Source of the DNA: a bacterium
Lineage (GTDB): Bacteria; Patescibacteriota; Minisyncoccia; UBA6257; Colwellbacteraceae
NCBI GenBank assembly: GCA_021839365.1
Contig: JAKCBB010000025.1
Span: 1-7,113, forward strand
Length of the DNA stretch: 7,113 nucleotides
Direction of reading: 5' to 3'
This document shows, piece after piece, positions 1 through 4,409 of the stretch. Numbering within the stretch: the stretch's first letter is position 1; the number at the start of each line of letters is the position of its first letter. The translations under genes were made by a program, and so were the position numbers. The notes below the pieces were generated by a model, which did not search any database, was not told where the DNA came from, and saw only the letters and a program-made list of their open reading frames with translations.

Positions 1-1
1 C

Positions 2-127
2 TGTTACGGCAACTCCCCGCAGGCGAACACCAACATCAACGTCTTTACGACCGGCGTGAACGAAACCAGCCCTTCGGGGATGATAGAGGAGGCGTGGAAG
101 GCTTTTCTCAAGAGGGTGGGGTGGTAA
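2..127 (+). CDS. 3' end of an unidentified gene (partial, 41 codons visible)
   Basis: The reading frame is open from the window edge and closes with TAA at 125-127, two bases before the next ATG. Most third codon positions are G or C, a clear coding signature, and no other frame in this stretch shows it. The visible C-terminus is rich in Asn, Thr and Ser, then ends in a short amphipathic helix containing EEAWKAFLKRVGW. I do not recognise the family. The Asn/Thr-rich part would suit an extracellular or surface domain, but that is a guess. Its third-position GC is much higher than in the peptidase gene that follows, so the two probably have different histories despite being almost contiguous. 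Confidence 0.6.
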   Translation, partial: CYGNSPQANTNINVFTTGVNETSPSGMIEEAWKAFLKRVGW

Positions 128-129
128 AA

Positions 130-635
130 ATGGACCTTCTCCCGGTAAACCCGTTCCAGGAAACGCTTCACGGCGGATACTGCGGCCCGGCCAGCCTGAA
201 AATGGTTTTGGATTATTACGGGATTGATAAGAGCGAAGAGGAAGTGGCTTTGATGTGCAATAGAGATTCCTGCTTGGGAACGGATGATGTTTCGCTTAAG
301 AAAGCGGCCGAATTTTACGGTCTTAAAGTAGGAATTGAAAACAATTCGTCTTTCGAAGTATTTCTAAGTGGTTGAATAAAGAAGTTCCGGTTATAGTAAA
401 CTGGTTTACCCGCGGCCGCACCGATTACGGTGAGGAAGAGGTTTCCGACGGACATTACTCCGTAGTTGTCGGATTGGATGATAAATATATTTATCTTCAA
501 GATCCGGAAATAGGAAAGCTGCGAAAATTAAACCGCGACGATTTTATGCGCGTATGGTTCGACTTCAAGTCGGATCATATAACGTCGTGGAGCGATATTG
601 TTTTGAGGCAACTTATTGCCGTGCATCGAAAATAA
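130..635 (+). pseudogene. C39-like cysteine peptidase, broken by a 1-nt frameshift
   Basis: Two frames together encode one protein of about 168 residues. The first (130-375) carries the nucleophile motif GYCGPASLKMVLDYYG with Cys18 and a possible oxyanion Gln10. The second, open up to 635, carries DGHYSVVVG (His109) and LQDPE (Asp125). Cys, His and Asp in this order and spacing are typical of stand-alone papain-like peptidases of the C39 type. A frame change is needed between about 355 and 363. Restoring one A between 358 and 359 would give FEDISKWLNKEVP and an uninterrupted domain. No convincing slippery heptamer is present, so a mutation or sequencing error is likelier than programmed shifting. 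I prefer the ATG at 130 to the in-frame GTG at 94, because 94 would overlap the upstream gene. There is no signal peptide, transporter domain or membrane segment, so a bacteriocin-exporter role is not indicated by the protein itself. Confidence 0.8.
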
Positions 636-882
636 AAATAAAATTTATAATCTCCAACCTCAACCTTGGCGGATTCGTATACCATAAACATGAGCGAAAT
701 AGACGACGAACTTGCCGAGTATACCGCTAAAATAGATTCTGGACATAATTTTGGAGTTTATACAAAAGAAAACTTCCCATACTAATTCCGTGAGGTTATC
801 TGAAAATCCAGGGTTTTGACAACGAACACTATCGCCCCACGATGCCGATAGAGCTACCTCTAGGTGTTAAGTGTACGTAATG
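636..882 (+). other. Mostly non-coding stretch between the C39 pseudogene and the 69-aa cassette
   Basis: No convincing gene is seen in this stretch. It starts AT-rich (636-650). It holds a weak 31-codon ORF (690-785, listed separately), a lone TTGACA at 816-821 with no matching -10 box at normal spacing, and a 5-bp hairpin with a 4-nt loop (849-853 with 858-862). In the second frame, 641-700 reads IKFIISNLNLGGFVYHKH before breaking up, so an eroded coding remnant is possible. I see no tRNA fold or repeat array. Confidence 0.4.
690..785 (+). CDS. Possible 31-aa ORF, or remnant of a decayed gene
   Basis: ATG at 690 opens a 31-codon frame beginning MSEIDDELAEYTAKIDSGHN and ending in TAA at 783-785. 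The acidic helical start looks protein-like, but there is no Shine-Dalgarno site or -10 box upstream. The preceding frame reads LGGFVYHKH up to this point, so the two pieces may be one frameshifted gene. The family is not recognised. Confidence 0.2.
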   Translation: MSEIDDELAEYTAKIDSGHNFGVYTKENFPY

Positions 883-910
883 TTGACAGCGCAACTAGAC
901 ACTATACCAT
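883..910 (+). promoter_or_regulatory. Predicted sigma-70-type promoter of the 69-aa gene
   Basis: A perfect TTGACA (-35) at 883-888 is followed after 16 bases by TACCAT (-10) at 905-910, matching four of six consensus bases. The start of transcription would fall near 917, placing the left inverted-repeat arm (920-938) at the extreme 5' end of the mRNA. Confidence 0.5.
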
Positions 911-919
911 TAAAACTGA

Positions 920-938
920 GAGGGGGCGTACCTTAACC
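920..938 (+). repeat. Left arm of an inverted repeat flanking the 69-aa gene
   Basis: GAGGGGGCGTACCTTAACC is the reverse complement of 1188-1205 apart from one bulged A at 930, giving 10 + 8 paired bases. It sits at the predicted 5' end of the transcript. Its last eight bases (CCTTAACC, 931-938) also occur as a direct repeat in the right half of the hairpin at 1188-1212. Confidence 0.85.
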
Positions 939-967
939 TTGACTGATAAGAGAGGAGGCGTTTCTTA

Positions 968-1177
968 GTGAACATCCTAGCGGCTCTTATCGATCTCCTC
1001 TACGGAGGTCGTGAACCCGGCTCTCCCGATCCGGGACGCAACATAGACGATCGCGGCGACTACCAGCATGTTACGGTGTACTCCCCGCGCCAAGAAGTGC
1101 GTACGAGTTTCGATGAGAGCGACAAGGGAGTCAGCGGACTCCACTCCACCGACCAGAAGTCGCGCGACAAGAGATAA
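968..1177 (+). CDS. 69-aa hydrophilic peptide with a short hydrophobic, GG-ending N-terminus
   Basis: The start is GTG at 968, with AGGAGG at 953-958 and a 9-base gap. This is one of the best ribosome-binding sites in the window. The first 14 residues, MNILAALIDLLYGG, form a short hydrophobic or amphipathic helix ending in Gly-Gly. The other 55 residues are strongly charged and rich in Asp, Arg, Ser and Gly, with no Cys and little predicted order, ending SRDKR. Base composition is clearly more GC-rich than the neighbouring 140-aa and M16 genes. The gene has its own promoter and a downstream hairpin, so it is a one-gene unit. I do not recognise the family. A double-glycine leader peptide is conceivable, because hydrophobic residues sit at -12, -7 and -4 before GG, but the leader is short and lacks the usual acidic residue at -8. 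It may equally be a small phage-like or stress protein. Confidence 0.6.
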   Translation: MNILAALIDLLYGGREPGSPDPGRNIDDRGDYQHVTVYSPRQEVRTSFDESDKGVSGLHSTDQKSRDKR

Positions 1178-1187
1178 CTCATATACT

Positions 1188-1205
1188 GGTTAAGGACGCC
1201 CCCTC
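1188..1205 (+). repeat. Right arm of the inverted repeat flanking the 69-aa gene
   Basis: GGTTAAGGACGCCCCCTC pairs with 920-938 (18 pairs, one bulge). The same bases also form the left half of the local hairpin at 1188-1212, so the two pairings exclude each other. Confidence 0.85.
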
Positions 1206-1212
1206 CTTAACC
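1188..1212 (+). terminator. Perfect 9-bp hairpin after the 69-aa gene, weak U-tract
   Basis: GGTTAAGGA (1188-1196) pairs perfectly with TCCTTAACC (1204-1212) around a 7-base C-rich loop, 10 bases after the stop codon. The following sequence, TGCTTATTTA, is only moderately T-rich, so intrinsic termination may be inefficient. The hairpin ends 11 bases before the ATG of the next gene and could also shape that gene's leader. Confidence 0.5.
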
Positions 1213-1223
1213 TGCTTATTTAC

Positions 1224-1646
1224 ATGAGTAAATTCAGAAAGTTAATGGAAAAATACTCCAGCGCAACTTTAGTTGATGGGTGGTTTAAAGAGAGATCCGG
1301 CGATCGTAGGCTGCCGAACGTTGATCAGGTAACTGATATTTTCTACAAAGCCGCTAGAGATTTTAAGGCAGGAGAGTTAAGCTTAAAAGATTTTTCTGAC
1401 GTATGCGGAGAGCTTCTTTTTGGGGCGTACCTACAATATGCCCCCACAAGGAAAAAGCAATCGTATCATCTGCTTCTTACGGTTAAGCCGAATCCATCGT
1501 TGAACTCTGAATCTTCAAAGCGTAAATTAGATCCAAAAATAGAAAAAGCCCTATTTGCATTTTCTGATCCATATGGAGAAGAAGTTGATAAGCATTGGCG
1601 CCTTAAAAAAGAATTTCACGAGAAGTATCTAGGGTTTGTAAAGTGA
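1224..1646 (+). CDS. 140-aa soluble protein of unknown function
   Basis: The protein is mainly alpha-helical and basic. It starts MSKFRKLMEKYSS, has a central amphipathic part around 33-72 (TDIFYKAARDFKAGELSLKD) and a charged C-terminal helix (KHWRLKKEFHEKYLGF). There is no signal peptide, membrane segment or recognisable catalytic motif, and the single Cys61 is not in a metal-site pattern. I do not recognise the family. No Shine-Dalgarno site precedes the ATG, and no -10 box lies at leaderless distance. Expression may depend on readthrough of the hairpin that ends 11 bases upstream, or on an internal start at Met8 (ATG at 1245). The gene is AT-richer than the 69-aa gene before it and points towards the convergent M16 gene, with 59 bases between the two stops. 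Confidence 0.75.
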   Translation: MSKFRKLMEKYSSATLVDGWFKERSGDRRLPNVDQVTDIFYKAARDFKAGELSLKDFSDVCGELLFGAYLQYAPTRKKQSYHLLLTVKPNPSLNSESSKRKLDPKIEKALFAFSDPYGEEVDKHWRLKKEFHEKYLGFVK

Positions 1647-1705
1647 TTTGCTCACAGAGGCCGCGTAATTGTCTGCACTTTTTATTTGTTTTATGAGTCG
1701 GCTTT

Positions 1706-3055
1706 CTATTTTGTATGCTTATTATTGCCAAACCAATTATTCAGGAGGGATTTTATCTCTTTGGTTGCGTTGCTGGGCAGTTTTGCGTCGCTTATAACAA
1801 CAACTCTCGGCTTTTGTTTATAGAAGATTTCTTTGTGAACGTTTTCGACAGTTTCCGGATTAATTTTGTCAGCCAAATGAAGCAAGCTTTTTAAATCAGA
1901 GTATCCCGTCTCCTCTTCTAAAAGAATATTTGTCGTAAATTCGTAACGATAATAATTATTTTTCCATTCCGCTTTTGTTTCTGCTAAGAACTTCTTTTTT
2001 AATCTATTTAACAAATCTTCGGGGAGTAATTCTCTCGCCGGTTTTAATATGGTGTTTTTTGTAGCAACTACATAGCTGTGTATTTTATTTATTGGAACAT
2101 GACTCCAAAAAACAATTAATCCTATTTCCGGAAATGTTTGTCTAAGGAAATGGCTTGTGTATATGCCTTCCCGTCTTAATTCTGAATATGTTTGATTGGA
2201 ATATTGCCCAACGATACTTCTGCAAAGAAGGCCGATAACCATGTGTTTAGCTGCATTGGTTCGATCTATTTTTGCGGGCAATTTATATCCTTCATAAACC
2301 AAGGCTACATATGCCGAAGAGGCGTTGTTGGCCGACCTTATTTTGTTGCTCGTGTAAACTTGTAGTTCTTTCGGTGTGAGGCGGAATTCATTCTTATCGA
2401 CGGCCGACCTCCTCGTCCTGCCGTCGGCGCCTAAAGCAATATTATTAAACAAGTCCTTGATTTTCTTCTCTAATTGACTAGAAGGCTGGTGAATTCCGAT
2501 AAACAAGGATACCCTGTCCTCGGTCTTTATTCCGTCAAAATATTTCTTTATATCTATGAGAGAAACCTTCTTTGTTTTTATCAACTCGTCGGGTAACTGA
2601 ATCGCGTATCTGCACTGCGGGCTCATAAATATTCTTTTGGCAACCGAATCGTATACTAACGAATCAGGCCTGTTTAATACGGAGGCCGTCTCGTTTATGA
2701 TCGATTCTTTTTCATATTGAAAAGTTTGTTCGTCCCCGAACTTCTCGGCTCCTATTACGCTTAGAACTGTTTTGCACTCATCTATAAAAGTTTTCGTTTT
2801 CGTGGTTATAGACAATCTTATGTATCCTTGCTTTACCACCCCGGATATTTTAGTTTCATTTTTTATATTTGGCAGTATTCTACCAAGCAGATAATGTTCT
2901 AATGTATGAGCGAGAACTCTATTCTGTAAGTGCGGGTATTCCAGATCTTTCGTGTCGATTATTAGATCGGCAAATGCCGAATCTGTTTTTTGCGGGAGAG
3001 AAATAACGTGTATATCGGGCTTTTCACCGATTTTCCGGTAAACGCTATTAGGCAT
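1706..3055 (-). CDS. M16-family zinc metallopeptidase (pitrilysin / processing-peptidase type)
   Basis: This 449-residue protein has the inverted zinc motif HxxEH as H50-T-L-E53-H54. The third zinc ligand is probably Glu122, in INETASV, 68 residues after His54, slightly closer than the roughly 76 usual in the family. Residues 1-205 form the catalytic half. Residues 225-449 form the second half, including SELRREGIYTS (291-301), which matches the Arg...Tyr motif conserved in the C-terminal domains of active members. The length fits the M16B group, which cleaves peptides and unfolded segments inside a closed chamber. No signal peptide is seen, so it is probably cytoplasmic. M16B proteins often occur as catalytic plus non-catalytic pairs, and no partner gene lies here. 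The start is ATG at 3055-3053. A TAGAAT box ends 6 bases before it, and the only SD-like AGGAG lies about 13 bases upstream. The substrate is unknown. Confidence 0.88.
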   Translation of the reverse strand: MPNSVYRKIGEKPDIHVISLPQKTDSAFADLIIDTKDLEYPHLQNRVLAHTLEHYLLGRILPNIKNETKISGVVKQGYIRLSITTKTKTFIDECKTVLSVIGAEKFGDEQTFQYEKESIINETASVLNRPDSLVYDSVAKRIFMSPQCRYAIQLPDELIKTKKVSLIDIKKYFDGIKTEDRVSLFIGIHQPSSQLEKKIKDLFNNIALGADGRTRRSAVDKNEFRLTPKELQVYTSNKIRSANNASSAYVALVYEGYKLPAKIDRTNAAKHMVIGLLCRSIVGQYSNQTYSELRREGIYTSHFLRQTFPEIGLIVFWSHVPINKIHSYVVATKNTILKPARELLPEDLLNRLKKKFLAETKAEWKNNYYRYEFTTNILLEEETGYSDLKSLLHLADKINPETVENVHKEIFYKQKPRVVVISDAKLPSNATKEIKSLLNNWFGNNKHTK

Positions 3056-3061
3056 AATATG

Positions 3062-3090
3062 ATTCTAGCTCCTATCTTAAGTGATAAAAA
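3062..3090 (-). promoter_or_regulatory. Possible leaderless promoter of the M16 gene
   Basis: Read on the minus strand, TTTTTA (3090-3085) is followed after 17 bases by TAGAAT (3067-3062), which matches five of six -10 consensus bases. The -10 box ends 6 bases before the ATG, so transcription would start at or next to the start codon. The -35 element is poor and consists of the T-tract of the preceding terminator. Confidence 0.4.
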
Positions 3091-3117
3091 GAGGCGTTGG
3101 TTGTATAACCAACGCCT
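3086..3117 (-). terminator. Strong Rho-independent terminator of the GNAT/72-aa operon
   Basis: A perfect 11-bp stem (3117-3107 with 3102-3092, core GGCGTTGGTT / AACCAACGCC) closes a 4-base loop. On the minus strand it is followed by C and then five T (3090-3086). It starts 12 bases after the stop of the 72-aa gene. On the plus strand only a short T-poor tail follows, so it acts mainly in the minus direction. Confidence 0.9.
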
Positions 3118-3128
3118 TGTTCAGCGAC

Positions 3129-3347
3129 CTACTTGCCGCTGTTGCCGTTTGAGCTGTCCTCGACTTGCCGCTTGTCGCCGTTGGAATCCGTCCTCCAACG
3201 GCTGCCGTCTTGGTGCTCGGTATAGTGCGGACCGTTCTCGTAACCGTGATAGGTTCTCGTAGACCCTTCGTCCGACTTCGAAACCCGGAATCCTACTTTG
3301 TCGCCGTCCTGCGTCGTGCCGTGAGTCACGTTGCTTTCACGACCCAT
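3129..3347 (-). CDS. 72-aa hydrophilic protein, second gene of the GNAT operon
   Basis: The protein has no Cys and no membrane segment. It is rich in Gly, Asp, Ser, Thr, His and Arg, with aromatic residues spaced along the middle (KVGFRVSKSD, TRTYHGYENGPHY, GSRWRTDSNGDKRQ). This pattern suits a small all-beta fold, with a disordered tail (SSNGNSGK). The family is not recognised. The ATG at 3347-3345 lies 6 bases after the GNAT stop codon. Its Shine-Dalgarno site, AAGGGGGTGAT on the minus strand (about 3363-3353), lies mostly inside the end of the GNAT gene and matches the extended anti-SD complement at all but one base. Translation is therefore probably coupled and strong. A perfect terminator follows, so the gene ends the operon. 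Possible roles include a partner or substrate of the acetyltransferase, but the sequence does not show which. Confidence 0.7.
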   Translation of the reverse strand: MGRESNVTHGTTQDGDKVGFRVSKSDEGSTRTYHGYENGPHYTEHQDGSRWRTDSNGDKRQVEDSSNGNSGK

Positions 3348-3353
3348 AACTTA

Positions 3354-3974
3354 TCACCCCCTTTCATGGTCCTGTCCCAACTTGGATAGGAAATTATTGA
3401 TCGCAACAAGACTGTCTATAAAAATTGCGAACCGCACAACGTCGTACCTTTCACCGTTCCACAGGCGTTGCTTTCTAAACCTTCCCTCCTCTGTCATTAC
3501 TCCGGTTTTCTTAATAACGTTAATGACAGCTGAGTTGTACTCGTATACCTCCATGTATACCTTGAACAAGCCGCGTGTTGTGAAGAGATGTTGCAGAAGC
3601 AACGCGACTCCGTCCACGCCATAACCTAAGTGTTGCTTGTCGTCCTGGAGAAAGATCGTTATAAAGGCATACGCGTCAACTCTGTTAAAATTGTATGAGT
3701 ATACGGTGCCGATGAATTCGCCATCGCTCTTGCGTTGCACCACGAACTGTTCATGGCGATCACGGCGGAAATCTCCATTGAGCTCCGCAACAAAACCGCT
3801 GTAATCTATTCCGCTTCTGCGGTTAGTGCAGTTTCTTAAGAACGTTGCTGAATTACGCCAATGATGCAAAATGGGAAGGTGAACATCCCTAAGAGGAACC
3901 AGTCTGACCCTTTTGGTCTCTGGATAAACTACACCTCTTAACGGCTGATGTGTATCCGTGCTTTCACTACTCAA
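3354..3974 (-). CDS. GNAT N-acetyltransferase, RimJ/RimL-like
   Basis: This 206-residue protein starts its GNAT domain at VRLVPLRDVHLPILHHWRNS (23-42), the usual opening of RimJ/RimL-type enzymes. Core strands follow around 76-110 (QFVVQRKSDGEFIGTVYSY). The acetyl-CoA pyrophosphate loop is Q114-HLGYG (Q/RxxGxG type), and the C-terminal motif is VYEYNSAVINVIKKTGV (143-159), then an EGRFR turn. Family members move an acetyl group from acetyl-CoA to protein N-termini, antibiotics or other amines. The acceptor here cannot be told. The start is TTG at 3974-3972, fixed by a perfect AGGAGG (3988-3983) 8 bases upstream. No ATG is available nearby. It is the first gene of an operon with the 72-aa gene, whose SD overlaps its last codons. 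Use of SD plus TTG differs from the apparently leaderless neighbours and suggests a separate origin. Confidence 0.88.
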   Translation of the reverse strand: MSSESTDTHQPLRGVVYPETKRVRLVPLRDVHLPILHHWRNSATFLRNCTNRRSGIDYSGFVAELNGDFRRDRHEQFVVQRKSDGEFIGTVYSYNFNRVDAYAFITIFLQDDKQHLGYGVDGVALLLQHLFTTRGLFKVYMEVYEYNSAVINVIKKTGVMTEEGRFRKQRLWNGERYDVVRFAIFIDSLVAINNFLSKLGQDHERG

Positions 3975-3982
3975 TTTATACG

Positions 3983-3988
3983 CCTCCT
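3983..3988 (-). promoter_or_regulatory. Shine-Dalgarno site that fixes the TTG start of the GNAT gene
   Basis: AGGAGG on the minus strand lies 8 bases from TTG. The wider 9-mer AGGAGGCGT is identical to the one in front of the 69-aa gene (953-961), which also uses a non-ATG start. Confidence 0.75.
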
Positions 3989-4009
3989 AAAGTGCCTACA
4001 CTCAATATA

Positions 4010-4038
4010 ATTGTATAACACAATTAAAAACTTTTAAA
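4010..4038 (-). promoter_or_regulatory. Predicted promoter of the GNAT operon, with a palindrome over the -10
   Basis: On the minus strand, TTTAAA (4038-4033) is followed after 17 bases by TACAAT (4015-4010). The latter matches five of six -10 bases. The inverted repeat AATTGT-ATAAC-ACAATT (4009-4025, 6-bp arms) covers the -10 and could bind a dimeric regulator. The 93-base divergent spacer is shared with the 4068 gene, so both directions could be co-regulated. Confidence 0.4.
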
Positions 4039-4060
4039 ACGGTACGGAGAACAATATACT
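4032..4060 (+). promoter_or_regulatory. Possible leaderless promoter of the membrane protein / AAA+ operon
   Basis: TATACT at 4055-4060 ends 7 bases before the ATG at 4068, so transcription would start at the start codon. The -35 (TTTTAA, 4032-4037, 17-base spacer) is weak. No Shine-Dalgarno sequence lies at a normal distance; the nearest candidate, CGGAG, is about 19 bases upstream. Confidence 0.4.
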
Positions 4061-4067
4061 TAAGTCA

Positions 4068-4409
4068 ATGTTTACTTATCTGGTCTGGAGGTTGTGGGAC
4101 GGGATATCGGGGTTTGTCCAGCATTGGTACGCCGACGGGTTCAAGGCTGTCGCGGGGACGGCGGTCGAGTTCTTTTATCGGCTTGATAAAATATTCGCCG
4201 TGAAAGTAAATCTGAAACTGTTATTCACCCCGCTCTATCAGGACAGAAGCTTTATCGGATACGTGCTGGGGTTTCTATTCCGCAGTTTCCGCGTTTTAAT
4301 CGGCGGGGTTATTTATATTTTTCTAGGCTTTGTCAGCGCCTGTGCGTATATAGCCTGGGGAGCTATACCCGTCTTTCTGCTATACAAGGCAATTACCGGA
4401 ATAATATGA
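4068..4409 (+). CDS. 113-aa small membrane protein, partner gene of the AAA+ protein
   Basis: Residues 1-60 are amphipathic and aromatic-rich (starting MFTYLVWRLWDG) and probably lie along the membrane surface. Residues 62-112 are almost continuously hydrophobic, best read as two closely packed membrane helices (about 72-92 and 94-111) with little loop between them. A basic patch, FRSFR (71-75), precedes them and would tend to stay in the cytoplasm. There is no signal peptide cleavage site and no catalytic motif. I do not recognise the family. The stop codon overlaps the ATG of the AAA+ gene (ATGA at 4406-4409), the classical arrangement for translational coupling. Because the AAA+ protein is also membrane-anchored, a shared membrane complex is the most natural inference. 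Confidence 0.78.
   Translation: MFTYLVWRLWDGISGFVQHWYADGFKAVAGTAVEFFYRLDKIFAVKVNLKLLFTPLYQDRSFIGYVLGFLFRSFRVLIGGVIYIFLGFVSACAYIAWGAIPVFLLYKAITGII

Noticed and set aside
94..129. Upstream GTG start for the C39-like gene
   Set aside because: It would add 12 residues overlapping the coding end of the upstream gene. The ATG at 130 directly follows that gene's stop and suits the domain start.
351..375. Programmed -1 frameshift in the C39-like gene
   Set aside because: There is no X-XXY-YYZ heptamer at the junction and no obvious stimulatory hairpin just downstream. A single-base deletion explains it more simply.
816..844. Promoter from the TTGACA at 816
   Set aside because: No -10-like hexamer lies 15-19 bases downstream, and no gene begins shortly after.
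920..1205. Insertion sequence bounded by terminal inverted repeats
   Set aside because: Only a 69-aa hydrophilic protein lies between the arms, with no transposase motifs and no target duplication. The arms coincide with the predicted mRNA ends. A MITE remains possible but is not supported by one copy.
3331..3624. 97-codon plus-strand frame opposite the GNAT gene
   Set aside because: The opposite strand encodes clear GNAT motifs with an SD-supported start. This frame has neither a ribosome site nor a recognisable product.
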